This document shows, piece after piece, positions 49,331-58,574 of a stretch of 64,000 nt of DNA. The notes under the pieces are model-generated. The model did no database searches. It was not told where the DNA came from and worked only from the letters and a program-made list of their open reading frames with translations. This DNA comes from CAILUG01 sp038125665 (GTDB taxonomy: Bacteria > Pseudomonadota > Gammaproteobacteria > Pseudomonadales > Pseudohongiellaceae): positions 62,001 through 126,000 of the forward strand of contig JAYPEI010000002.1 in NCBI GenBank assembly GCA_038125665.1. Reading direction: 5' to 3'. The first letter of the stretch is position 1. Every line of letters begins with the position of its first letter. Position numbers and translations under genes: made by a program.

Positions 49331-50794
49331 CTATTCGGTAGTTTCCTGCAAGTTATCCAAAGGTAGTTTTATAGTTAGTTTGAGCCCACCTAACGGTGAA
49401 TGATCTGCGCGTACAAAACCATTATGAGCTTGTATGATATTCTGACAAATAGCTAAGCCCAAGCCTGAGCCACCTTTACTACGATTCCTCGACGACTCAA
49501 CCCGATACAGTCGATCAAAAAGGTGAATTAGATCGTTGTCGTTAACTCCTGGTGCAGAGTCATACCACTCAACAAAGACAAGGTTATTTTCCAGCCTCAT
49601 TGAAACCATTATTTCTCCACCAGCATCGGTATAGCGACATGAATTTTGTAGCAAGTTATCAAAGAGTTGCAGTAGTCGATCAGGGTCACCGTGCAACCAT
49701 ATCTCACTCTTTTCATTACCTTCGATCTTGTGGTTAACTGTAAGTTGATATCGTTGGGTAGTTTGTTGATGAAACTCGATGCTTTGCTCTAGAAGTTCGA
49801 CAATATTGATTTTCTCTTTTTTGTAGACAAGAGCCCCAAGGTCTGAAAGAGATAGTTCATGTAAATCATTAACCAGCGAGTTCAGATGTACAACTTCATG
49901 GTGAAGAGAAGAAATTGTGTCTTGGTTTAAGGGACGTACTTTATCTTGAATGGCTTCTAACTCTGCTTGAAGGATAGAGAGTGGTGTTCGTAGCTCATGT
50001 GATATATCTGCAATCCATTGTTGACGAGCCGTGCGATTCTGATTAAGCGCGGATGCAAGAGAATTAAAGTCGGCAGCCAATTCCCCAAGCTCATCGTTGC
50101 CTGAAATATCTAGGCGCGTGTCGTAATCGCCTTTAGCCAAAGCCCTTGTCCCAGCAACCATCGCTGTGACTGGGCGAGTCAGATAAATCGCCAGAGGAAA
50201 GGCAAGCATGGTAGAAACGATGATGAGAAAGACAGCTAATAGACGGAAGTAAGTTTTTTGCTGGTCAGTGAACAGTAAGTCAGCTTGCTCCGAGAGTTCT
50301 TGCCTTGAGGTCACTCCCAGATAGCCTATGATTTCTCCATTGACGCGAATAGGATTAAGGTTGGCCCTGGGTGAGAAGACACTTGGCTCTCCCAGTAAAA
50401 TGCTTTGATCAGCACCCAATAAGTGTAGATAGGGACGGGCTGGACTATATTCGGATGAGTAGTACCAATCATTAGGAGAAAACTGTCCAGGATTAAACCG
50501 TTCTTTCTGACGCTGAGCAATTAGTTGAGCATCTGTGGAGCTTTCGATCGAATCACGAATCAGATTAGCAAATTCACCTCTAATATTTACTAGAGGATCT
50601 AAGGAACCAGCCTGATCATAGTATCTGGCGATACCATTGACTAGCGCGGGTACCTGTCTCTCCTCAATTCGGCTAATATAGTCAAGAAATCCTTGCTGAA
50701 AATTGTAGTAACCCACGCTGTACATAGCTACGTAAACCAATACATGGGCTGATAGAATCAGAAAGAAGAGCTTGTATTTTACACTTATTCTCAT
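49331..50794 (-). CDS. Sensor histidine kinase (BaeS-like)
   Basis: A 487-aa membrane kinase: N-terminal membrane helix (about residues 8-30), a periplasmic sensor of about 150 residues, a second helix (about 183-204), HAMP (205-257), a HisKA domain with His266 in IADISHELRTPLSILQAEL, and an HATPase_c domain with the N box LFDNLLQNSCRYTDAGG, then DSAPGVNDNDLIHLFDRLYR and the GSGLGLAICQNI G2 box. It is first in an apparent kinase-regulator-transglycosylase operon. An inverted repeat 107 bp upstream may be its operator. Confidence 0.93.
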   Translation of the reverse strand: MRISVKYKLFFLILSAHVLVYVAMYSVGYYNFQQGFLDYISRIEERQVPALVNGIARYYDQAGSLDPLVNIRGEFANLIRDSIESSTDAQLIAQRQKERFNPGQFSPNDWYYSSEYSPARPYLHLLGADQSILLGEPSVFSPRANLNPIRVNGEIIGYLGVTSRQELSEQADLLFTDQQKTYFRLLAVFLIIVSTMLAFPLAIYLTRPVTAMVAGTRALAKGDYDTRLDISGNDELGELAADFNSLASALNQNRTARQQWIADISHELRTPLSILQAELEAIQDKVRPLNQDTISSLHHEVVHLNSLVNDLHELSLSDLGALVYKKEKINIVELLEQSIEFHQQTTQRYQLTVNHKIEGNEKSEIWLHGDPDRLLQLFDNLLQNSCRYTDAGGEIMVSMRLENNLVFVEWYDSAPGVNDNDLIHLFDRLYRVESSRNRSKGGSGLGLAICQNIIQAHNGFVRADHSPLGGLKLTIKLPLDNLQETTE

Positions 50795-50900
50795 CGGACT
50801 TTTTCATAGTGTGGCGAGTTGACATTAACACTGATAATTTTTATTTGCCTACCTACTATACTTTTTACTAGGGTAGTTTTTTACTATTTTTGTTCGGAAG

Positions 50901-50916
50901 TGTAACAGTTGTTACA
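50901..50916. promoter_or_regulatory. Inverted repeat between the histidine kinase and lhr genes
   Basis: TGTAACAgtTGTTACA: two perfect 7-bp arms around a 2-bp centre. It lies in the 250-bp divergent region, 107 bp upstream of the kinase start. Symmetry and location suit an operator for one or both genes, possibly autoregulation of the two-component operon. Confidence 0.35.
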
Positions 50917-51072
50917 GATACTATTGTTTGCGCGTAACTCGCCTGTGTCTTTACTGTAATATTAACCCATTAGATGCTTAGGACCGGCGCATAGTATCCT
51001 GTAGAACCAGCGATTTCATGATTTTTCCTTAATAACCTTGACTATTTGCATTATCTGATAAGAAAACAGTTT

Positions 51073-54000
51073 ATGAATTCGCTCAAGCCATTAACTATGA
51101 CCTTTCATCCTGCAGTCCAGCGTTGGTTTGGCCGAGTTTTAGGCAAACCAACACCACCACAGCTAGAAGCCTGGCCTGCTATCATGTCAGGAAAACATAC
51201 GCTTATTGCTGCTCCCACCGGTAGTGGTAAAACCCTAGCAGCGTTCTTGGTAGCTATCAATCAGTTAGTTGAGGAAGGTCTCTCGCAAGGAAATCTTCAG
51301 GATAACACCCTAGTACTCTATGTCTCACCCTTAAAAGCGCTAGGTAACGATATTCTTAGAAACTTAGAGCTGCCTCTGCAGGGTATTGGAGATGAATTAC
51401 TTAATGAGGGTAAACAGCCTGTCGAGATAAGAACCGCCGTAAGGACTGGTGATACACCTCAGGCCGAACGTCAAAGGATGCTGCGTACTCCACCGCACAT
51501 TCTGGTGACAACCCCAGAATCACTTTACTTACTACTTACCGCAAAAGGTGGACGAAAACTGCTCCGTCATGTGCGAACAGTGATTATCGATGAAATTCAT
51601 GCCATGTTAGGTGACAAGCGAGGAGCACATTTGTCCCTATCACTAGAGCGATTACAAGCCCTTGTCTCACATCCCATTCAACGTATAGGTCTATCAGCTA
51701 CACAGAAACCCATTAATACAGTTGCAGAATTTCTGACTGGCCAACGTAGTGATGAGCCTTTAAAAATAGTTGATACTGGACATCAGCGCCAATGGTTGTT
51801 AAGTGTAGAGGTGCCACGCTCGCCACTGACATCAGTGATGGCCAATGAAGTGTGGGAAGAAATCTATCAACGACTTGTAGAATTGGTTGAGCAACACAGT
51901 AGTACCTTGATATTTGTCAATACTCGCCGCCTCGCGGAGCGGCTAGCACTAGCATTGGCAAATAAATTGGGTGAAGAAGTTGTGAGTTCGCATCATGGTA
52001 GTATGAGCAAAGAGCAACGCATAAACGCAGAGCAAAGTTTAAAACATGGGCAACTCAAGGTGCTGGTTGCCACAGCCTCTATGGAGCTTGGTATTGATGT
52101 AGGCGCAGTTGATCTTGTTGTCCAAGTGAGTTCACCTAAACGTATTTCCGCGATGTTACAGAGGGTTGGTAGAAGTGGACACTATGTTGGTGGAGTACCC
52201 AAGGGAATCCTTTTCCCTCTCACCCGAGATGATCTTGTAGAGAGTGTTGCTTTACTTGACGCCATCAACAGAGGTGAACTGGATCAACTCATCATTCCAA
52301 GCAGTCCATTGGATATTCTTGCACAACAATTAGTAGCTGAAATTGCTAGCACTGAAGCTGAAGAAGCACCCCAAAGCATTGATTATTTATGGGATTGGGT
52401 GAGTAGATCTTGGTCATATAGGGATTTAAAAAAGGAGGATCTACGAGCAGTCTTGGTAATGTTGGCTGAAGGTTACAGCACACGCCGAGGACGAAGTGGA
52501 ATCCTTTTACATTATGATGCCATCAACGACACAGTACGCCCACGCCGAGGTGCTCGACTCATGGCTCTCACTAATGGTGGTGCTATTCCTGATATGTTTG
52601 ATTACCAAGTAGTGCTAGACCCTGAAGATATAGTTGTCGGTACCCTCAATGAAGAGTTCGCGCTGGAATCCTTACCTGGTGATATTTTCTCATTGGGTAA
52701 TCATAGTTGGCGATTACTTAAAATAGATGGCTTAAAGGTACGTGTTGCAGATGCACATGGTGAATCACCAACAGTACCTTTTTGGATTGGCGAAGGTCCA
52801 GGCCGTTCTCGTGAGCTTTCAGTCTCAGTGGCAAGACTAAAAACTAAACTTAATGAGTTGTTTAATGAGAGTTTAGTTGCCGGCCAAGAGTGGCTATCTG
52901 AACAAGTTAATGTGAGTACAGGTGTAGCTGAACAGTTATGCCTTTATCTCTACACGGGAAGCCGTCATCTGAATGCCATGCCTACTCAAGATAATCTCGT
53001 GCTGGAAAGATTCTTCGATGAAGTAGGTGATATGCATGTGGTTGTGCATTCACCTTTTGGTATGCGTGTAAATAAGGCTTGGGGATTGGCGTTGAGAAAA
53101 CGTTTCTGTCGTTCTTTCAACTTTGAGTTGCAGGCTGCTGCCAATGAGGATGCAATTATTATCTCATTAGGTTCAGTGCACAGTTTTGAATTAGGAGAAG
53201 TCTATAGTTTTCTTCAAAGTGCAACGGTTCGTGATGTACTGATACAAGCTTTGCTAGATGCCCCAATGTTTGAATTAAGATGGCGGTGGAACGCGAGTCG
53301 TGCACTAGCGGTTCAAAGAAACCGAGGTGGCCACCGAGTACCACCACAATTTCAACGTATGGCTGCAGAAGATTTTGTTGCCCAGGTTTTTCCTGATCAA
53401 CTGGCATGCTTAGAAAATATTACTGGAGCACGTTCAATCCCTGATCACCCCTTAGTACAACAAACAATCACTGATTGTCTCACCGAGGCGATGGATATTG
53501 AAGCGCTTGAAATGCTTTTAAAGCAAATGGAGTCAGGTGAGGTCATGATGACTGCACGTGACTTACGTGAACCTTCTCCATTTGCGCAAGAAATTATTAA
53601 TGCCCGTCCCTATGCATTTTTAGATGATACCCCTTTTGAAGAGAGGCGAACCTTGGCAATTCGCCATCGTTCATGGATGGATCCTCGTGAAGCCAATGAT
53701 GCTTCTGTGTTGGAGCGCTCTGCTATAGATAAAGTGCGTGAAGAGGCTTGGCCATTTATTAGAAGCCCCGATGAACTGCATGACGCACTAATTCAATTGG
53801 GTTATCTCACCGAGTTAGAAATGCATGGTTCTAAAGAATACGAGGACAGCTCAATATTTTTAGAGACTTTGCTCAAGCAGGGGCGTGTTACGCAGGCACG
53901 ACATAGTGGGGTCAGAATATGGATAGCTGCTGAATCCCAACCTCAATTCGCGGCTTTATCTAGTTCACATGGCGTGTGGACTTTTCATCCTGTACAAACA

Positions 54001-55701
54001 TTACCACTAGAACTGCAGCAAAGGACTTGGGAACCCGAAGCCGCGCTGCGAGAATTGTTGCGAGGTAGGCTGGAGGGGCTGGGACCTGTTTACGCCACAC
54101 GCTTTACACAAGAGCTAGGCATCGCTCCCAAAAAAATCCAACTGGCTTTACTAGCTTTAGAGACTGAAGGATTTGCTTTTCAGGGGCACTATACGCCCTT
54201 GGATGGTAACAGTGCCAGACCTGCTGGCCTAAGTATTAATAACGAGTCGCTCGATTATAGCTTTAATAGAGAAAATCGAAACGCCAATTTAAAGACACAT
54301 AAAAATAACAATCAGAAAGCGTCTTTTAATAAGGCTGGTAGTATTCTGCCCGGACATGCACCCAAGGAATGGTGTGAGCGTCGTTTACTACAACGAATTC
54401 ATCGTTACTCATTAGAACAGCATCGCGAGCAGATAAAGCCTATTTCATTACAGGTTTACATGCTGTATCTGTTTGATCTCCACGGAGTGACCTCTCAATC
54501 ACAGCAAACGACTATACCGGGCTCTGCAGAACAACTAAGAGCTGTACTAAACAGACTTGATGGTTACACAGCGCCTGCAACTGCATGGGAAGCAGAAATC
54601 CTACCATCTCGAATAAATTCATATGACTCTAGATGGCTGGATCAGCTGTGTTCAAGTGGCTTTTGTGTTTGGGGAAGACTTCTGCAGCCCAAGGATATCA
54701 TAGCAGGAGTCGGTATAAAATCCGGTCCTTTAAAAAGTTCCCCAATAAATCTGTTGACACGTGGTCAACTGAGTTTGTGGCATAAACTTGCCAATATAGA
54801 TCGACAAGCACATTCCGGAGACGAAAATAAACAAGATGTCATCAAAGCTGAACTCTCAGCTTCGGCTCAGCAAGTGTTGCAATTTTTATATAAGCAGGGT
54901 GCTAGTTTTTTTGATGAGTTACGTGATCAGTGCAGGCTGCTCAATACGCAGCTGGAAGAAATTTTGGCTGAACTGGTGAGTGTCGGACTTGTGACAAGCG
55001 ATAACTTTATTGGTTTGCGTGCATTATTAACACCGCAAGCTCATAAAAGTAGAACCAATCGTAAAGGTCAGAGACAGAGCAGACGTTCACTTTTCAAGAT
55101 TAGTGATGCTGGACGCTGGTCTCTTCTTAGTCCCTCAAAGATTTCACCAACCGACAGCTCAGAGGGGACTGTCTACCTAAGTGAAGAGGAGCTAGAGAGA
55201 TTAATTAATATTTATTTGGGTCGTTGGGGTGTTTTACACAGACGTATTATGGAGCGTGAAAGTGCTGCACCTCCCTGGCGGGATATGTTGAGACATTTAC
55301 GTCGCTTGGAGCTACGCGGAGAAATACGAGGAGGAAGATTTATTGCAGGGATAGGAGGAGAGCAATTTGCAAGGGCTGAAACTGTCGATTCTTTGCGTCG
55401 ACATCAGAGACTCTGGCAAGAGGAGGAACAGCGAAATATTACCAAACGCGAACCGGTTCGCATGATAATTAATGCAACGGATCCATTAAATCTACTTGGC
55501 TGTATTTTACCACAAAAACGAGTAGCACATTTGGTTAACAATAGGATTCTCTTTGAAGACGGTATTCCTGTGGCTGTTTGGGAAAAAGATGAGATGAAAC
55601 CTTTAAACGCCAAAGCAGAGAAACAAGCCTACCTATTAGAGCAGTTTTTTCTACAACGACACTACTCGGTAAGTTTAAAATCTAATTTGAGGAATCAATG
55701 A
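51073..55701 (+). CDS. lhr: Large helicase-related protein Lhr
   Basis: A giant superfamily-2 DNA repair helicase; E. coli Lhr is 1538 aa and this one is 1542. It has Walker A AAPTGSGKTLAAFL (near residue 50), DEIH in VIIDEIHAMLGDKRGAHLSLSLERL, GLSATQKP, VNTRRLAERL, SMSKEQR, ATASMELGIDVGAVDLVVQ and QRVGRSGHYVGG, so both RecA lobes are complete, followed by the winged-helix and Lhr-core domain (GAIPDMFDYQVVLDPEDIVVGTLNEEFALESLPGDIFSLG), and the long bacterial C-terminal extension. The frame is unbroken. In-frame starts exist at TTG 51046, ATG 51073 and ATG 51097; none has a strong ribosome site. Confidence 0.95.
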   Translation: MNSLKPLTMTFHPAVQRWFGRVLGKPTPPQLEAWPAIMSGKHTLIAAPTGSGKTLAAFLVAINQLVEEGLSQGNLQDNTLVLYVSPLKALGNDILRNLELPLQGIGDELLNEGKQPVEIRTAVRTGDTPQAERQRMLRTPPHILVTTPESLYLLLTAKGGRKLLRHVRTVIIDEIHAMLGDKRGAHLSLSLERLQALVSHPIQRIGLSATQKPINTVAEFLTGQRSDEPLKIVDTGHQRQWLLSVEVPRSPLTSVMANEVWEEIYQRLVELVEQHSSTLIFVNTRRLAERLALALANKLGEEVVSSHHGSMSKEQRINAEQSLKHGQLKVLVATASMELGIDVGAVDLVVQVSSPKRISAMLQRVGRSGHYVGGVPKGILFPLTRDDLVESVALLDAINRGELDQLIIPSSPLDILAQQLVAEIASTEAEEAPQSIDYLWDWVSRSWSYRDLKKEDLRAVLVMLAEGYSTRRGRSGILLHYDAINDTVRPRRGARLMALTNGGAIPDMFDYQVVLDPEDIVVGTLNEEFALESLPGDIFSLGNHSWRLLKIDGLKVRVADAHGESPTVPFWIGEGPGRSRELSVSVARLKTKLNELFNESLVAGQEWLSEQVNVSTGVAEQLCLYLYTGSRHLNAMPTQDNLVLERFFDEVGDMHVVVHSPFGMRVNKAWGLALRKRFCRSFNFELQAAANEDAIIISLGSVHSFELGEVYSFLQSATVRDVLIQALLDAPMFELRWRWNASRALAVQRNRGGHRVPPQFQRMAAEDFVAQVFPDQLACLENITGARSIPDHPLVQQTITDCLTEAMDIEALEMLLKQMESGEVMMTARDLREPSPFAQEIINARPYAFLDDTPFEERRTLAIRHRSWMDPREANDASVLERSAIDKVREEAWPFIRSPDELHDALIQLGYLTELEMHGSKEYEDSSIFLETLLKQGRVTQARHSGVRIWIAAESQPQFAALSSSHGVWTFHPVQTLPLELQQRTWEPEAALRELLRGRLEGLGPVYATRFTQELGIAPKKIQLALLALETEGFAFQGHYTPLDGNSARPAGLSINNESLDYSFNRENRNANLKTHKNNNQKASFNKAGSILPGHAPKEWCERRLLQRIHRYSLEQHREQIKPISLQVYMLYLFDLHGVTSQSQQTTIPGSAEQLRAVLNRLDGYTAPATAWEAEILPSRINSYDSRWLDQLCSSGFCVWGRLLQPKDIIAGVGIKSGPLKSSPINLLTRGQLSLWHKLANIDRQAHSGDENKQDVIKAELSASAQQVLQFLYKQGASFFDELRDQCRLLNTQLEEILAELVSVGLVTSDNFIGLRALLTPQAHKSRTNRKGQRQSRRSLFKISDAGRWSLLSPSKISPTDSSEGTVYLSEEELERLINIYLGRWGVLHRRIMERESAAPPWRDMLRHLRRLELRGEIRGGRFIAGIGGEQFARAETVDSLRRHQRLWQEEEQRNITKREPVRMIINATDPLNLLGCILPQKRVAHLVNNRILFEDGIPVAVWEKDEMKPLNAKAEKQAYLLEQFFLQRHYSVSLKSNLRNQ

Positions 55702-55840
55702 CAGCTCATTGACCTTAAGATAAATAAATTTTCAGTCACATTGCTTAATAGTAAGTCTACAGACTTCAGGAGAGTTTTTTTGTCTAAAGAATAAGTATCA
55801 ACCTCAATATCTATTCACAAGTAGAGAAGGAGCTTTGGCA

Positions 55841-55918
55841 ATGAAAGATATTGAAAATTTTGCCACAGGGGGAGCAGAAATTTACTTAGAATGTTATATT
55901 TTCTCCAGTATTAAATAA
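55841..55918 (+). CDS. Possible 25-residue small ORF
   Basis: An ATG preceded by AGAAGGAG at 9-10 bp opens a 25-codon frame (MKDIENFATGGAEIYLECYI then FSSIK) ending in TAA, 16 bp before the glutathione transferase ATG. No family is recognised. It may be a small protein, a leader peptide of the next gene, or the 5' end of a decayed gene. Confidence 0.25.
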   Translation: MKDIENFATGGAEIYLECYIFSSIK

Positions 55919-55934
55919 AATCTGCGGAGGTAAG

Positions 55935-56606
55935 ATGCAACTGTATGGCTTTCCTTTGAGCAACTATTACAACATGGTTAAACATGTGCTGATTGAAAAA
56001 GAACTTGAATTTACTGAAGTCTATACGAGACCCTCACAGGAAGATAAATTTTTACTGAGTTCTCCTATGGGTAAAATTCCTGTGTTACAGACATCTGAGG
56101 GTTTTCTAACAGAAACGGATTGTATTTTAGATTATCTAGAAGAGAGCTATCCTATTCCTGCACTTTTTCCAACTGATCCATTCCCAAGAGCCAAAATGCG
56201 TCAAATAATGAAAGTTCAGGAATTGTATGTTGAAACATCGGTACATCGTTTAATTGGAGTCATCTTTGGCCGTGATGTACCAGTAGAGCTAGTCGAGGCC
56301 TCCGAGCCACAAATTCACCGAGGATTAAAAGCTTTAAGCTCCTTACTGGACCAAAAATCTCTTTTGGAGGGCGCATGGTTGTGTGGTGATAAGTTAACTG
56401 CTGCCGATATTCTCGTTTTCTACTCTTTCGCCTTGAGCAACTACATAACAAAGTTAGTCTACAATTGGAATATATTGGAGAGTGTTCCAGGTCTGGCCAC
56501 ATGGTATGTGCAAATGAGTGAAATAGATGTTTCTGCCCAATTATTGATGGAGCACACTGAAGCAGTGCAAGCTTTAGAAGCCAAGCGTCGCTTAATGAAT
56601 CCTTGA
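55935..56606 (+). CDS. Glutathione S-transferase family protein
   Basis: Cytosolic GST-fold protein of 223 aa. The N-terminal thioredoxin-like domain reads QLYGFPLSNYYNMVKHVLIEKELEFTEV with SPMGKIPVLQTSEGFLTETDCILDYLEE (the cis-Pro of KIPVL and the Glu-Thr/Ser that binds glutathione), then an all-helical C-terminal domain with the LCGDKLTAADILVFYSFAL N-capping box. The Ser/Tyr expected near residue 10 (SNYY) is present. Substrate cannot be told. GGAGG precedes the ATG. It converges on the next gene. Confidence 0.9.
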   Translation: MQLYGFPLSNYYNMVKHVLIEKELEFTEVYTRPSQEDKFLLSSPMGKIPVLQTSEGFLTETDCILDYLEESYPIPALFPTDPFPRAKMRQIMKVQELYVETSVHRLIGVIFGRDVPVELVEASEPQIHRGLKALSSLLDQKSLLEGAWLCGDKLTAADILVFYSFALSNYITKLVYNWNILESVPGLATWYVQMSEIDVSAQLLMEHTEAVQALEAKRRLMNP

Positions 56607-56630
56607 AGTCTACGTGTATGAATAAGAGAT

Positions 56631-57776
56631 TCAATTCGATCTGCGTGCAAGGTACTCAGGGCAAAGCTTGTTCACATTATCGCAACCCAACAGCATCATG
56701 GAACGCTTAAGTTCACTGGCAAGGATGTCGATACAACGCTCAACACCTGGCTTGCCTCCGGCTGCCAAACCATAGAGAAAGGGGCGGCCTATAAGGCAAG
56801 CGCGTGCACCTAGAGAAAGCGCCTTGATAATATCAGTCCCTCTGCGTACTCCACCGTCCAAAAAGATTTCACATCTTCCTTCTACAGCCTCAGTGATTGA
56901 TGGAAGGGCGTCAATAGTCGCGATATTAGAATCAAGTTGGCGACCACCATGATTTGAGACAACTACGCCACTTGCTCCCATTTCGGCAATTCTTTTAGCA
57001 TCTGCAGCGCGAGTCACTCCTTTAACGATAAAAGGACCGTTCCACTGTTCAAGCATCCAGGCTAAGTCATCAAAGGTTACAGTGGGGTCAAGTTGGCTAG
57101 CAGCATACTGCCCCATGGAGGTGGCATTCTCTACTCCCATCGTTTTTCCCGCTACATTAGCCAAAGTGATAGTTGGTTTGGTAATCGTGTTCCACCACCA
57201 CCATGGATGTAATGCCATGTCTACTAGTGAACTTAGAGTGAAGCGAGGCGGCAGAGTAAAGCCATTTCTTAGGTCACGCTCTCTTTGACCCGAAGTTTGT
57301 ACGTCAACAGTAAGTACTAGCGCCTTATAGCCGCTAGATTTACATCGTTCGATAAACTCTTTGACAACTCCACGGTCTTTCCAAACATAGATTTGAAACC
57401 ATTTGTTGCCATTCGTATGGGCACCAATGGTTTCAATATCATATGTACTCATCGACGATAGAGTAAAGGCTAGGCCTTTGTCGGCAGCAGCCGCAGAACT
57501 CGCCTTTTCACCTTGATGATGAAATAGCCGTGTTCCACCTGTTGGGGCAATAACAAGAGGGAGTGGTGAGTACTCACCTTGAATTTTGGTACCAAGGTTC
57601 ACATTACTCACATCAGTAAGGCTATGTGGAACCAAGTCCCAGTGGTCAAATCCAGAACGATTACGCCCCATTGTGACCTCATCTTCAGCCGCACCGTCGA
57701 CATAGTCGAACATTACTCGGGGCAGACGTCGTTTTGCGCGTGAGCGCAGGTCAGCAATACTGTGACAGTCTTTCAA
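56631..57776 (-). CDS. FMN-dependent alpha-hydroxy-acid dehydrogenase (LldD/glycolate oxidase type)
   Basis: A 381-aa TIM-barrel flavoenzyme that oxidises 2-hydroxy acids such as L-lactate. It shows the N-terminal DLRSRAKRRLPRVMFDYVDGAAEDEVTMGRN, PTGGTRLFHHQGE, FQIYVWKDRG, ALVLTVDVQTSGQRERDLRNGF, the catalytic His/Arg in VVSNHGGRQLDSNIATIDALP and the FMN phosphate motif DGGVRRGTDIIKALSLGA and IGRPFLYGLAAGG. These features define the family, not the substrate; L-lactate or mandelate-like acids are equally possible. Confidence 0.9.
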   Translation of the reverse strand: MKDCHSIADLRSRAKRRLPRVMFDYVDGAAEDEVTMGRNRSGFDHWDLVPHSLTDVSNVNLGTKIQGEYSPLPLVIAPTGGTRLFHHQGEKASSAAAADKGLAFTLSSMSTYDIETIGAHTNGNKWFQIYVWKDRGVVKEFIERCKSSGYKALVLTVDVQTSGQRERDLRNGFTLPPRFTLSSLVDMALHPWWWWNTITKPTITLANVAGKTMGVENATSMGQYAASQLDPTVTFDDLAWMLEQWNGPFIVKGVTRAADAKRIAEMGASGVVVSNHGGRQLDSNIATIDALPSITEAVEGRCEIFLDGGVRRGTDIIKALSLGARACLIGRPFLYGLAAGGKPGVERCIDILASELKRSMMLLGCDNVNKLCPEYLARRSN

Positions 57777-57887
57777 GGCAGAATCTCCTCATACTTCTGA
57801 AAAAAAGTGAAGATAAAGCAGTGTCAGCTTCCCTGCAAGTCGTTAGAATGGACTCATGTCCCTTATTAATACTGGTTTGAATGTTTT

Positions 57888-58571
57888 GTGAAAAATATTA
57901 ATAATTATCTGTCAGCTCAGCAAGTGACTTCTCCTAGTGGTGCTATCTCTAAGTCTGAAGCTAAAACTGGTCAATCTCATAAATTAGAACAAGAAAAACT
58001 GGGGTCAGGTCACGATGCTATTGCTGCTGTGAATCAAGTATTTGCAGAGCTTGAACTGGCTTATCATAACCAGTTTCATAAAGCATACTCGGGTGACGGC
58101 ACATTGAATATGGCTAAGAAGTATTGGCTTAGTGTGCTTAATGAGTTTCCGCCCTCATTGATTCTTCTTGCGGTACGCAAATTAGTAAGGGAATCGAAAT
58201 TTCTGCCTACTTTAGCAAATTTGATTAGCCTATGTGAGGACGCTGGAACTTTGTTGGACGTGCCTAGTGCGCGAATTGCCTATATAGAAGCATGTCAGGC
58301 ACCTGCGCCTAAACGTAATAATCAGTGGTCACATCCAGTGGTATTTTGGGCTGGGGAGCATACAGGATGGAATACCTTGGCAAGTCTCTCAGAGGCGGAA
58401 GCATTTCCATTGTACGAGCAACAGTATCAAATGTTGTGTCGTCGCTTAATACAGGGTGAGGATTTACAAAAACCTACGCCTCTTGCTTTGCCAGCAACAG
58501 AAGATAAAAGTTTAACTCCCGAGGAAAATAGAGCACGTATGAAAGCATTAAGAGCTCGCTTTAACCTCTAA
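57888..58571 (+). CDS. Phage lambda P-like replication protein family member
   Basis: A 227-aa protein, GTG start. The N-terminal 45 residues are polar; the middle (residues 45-130: AVNQVFAELELAYHNQFHKAYSGDGTLNMAKKYWLSVLNEFPPSLILLAVRKLVRESKFLPTLANLISLCED) resembles the phage replication protein P family, which recruits DnaB helicase, and the C-terminal end (LTPEENRARMKALRARFNL) is a common tail of such proteins. No other phage genes are nearby, so this is a chromosomal homologue, seen beside ettA in related genomes. It is convergent with ettA, 3 bp apart. Function is uncertain. Confidence 0.7.
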   Translation: MKNINNYLSAQQVTSPSGAISKSEAKTGQSHKLEQEKLGSGHDAIAAVNQVFAELELAYHNQFHKAYSGDGTLNMAKKYWLSVLNEFPPSLILLAVRKLVRESKFLPTLANLISLCEDAGTLLDVPSARIAYIEACQAPAPKRNNQWSHPVVFWAGEHTGWNTLASLSEAEAFPLYEQQYQMLCRRLIQGEDLQKPTPLALPATEDKSLTPEENRARMKALRARFNL

Positions 58572-58574
58572 TAA

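Noticed and set aside
55753..55780. Possible terminator after lhr (AAGTCT/AGACTT hairpin)
   Set aside because: Stem of only 5-6 bp and the T run is 10 bases further on, too distant for an intrinsic terminator.
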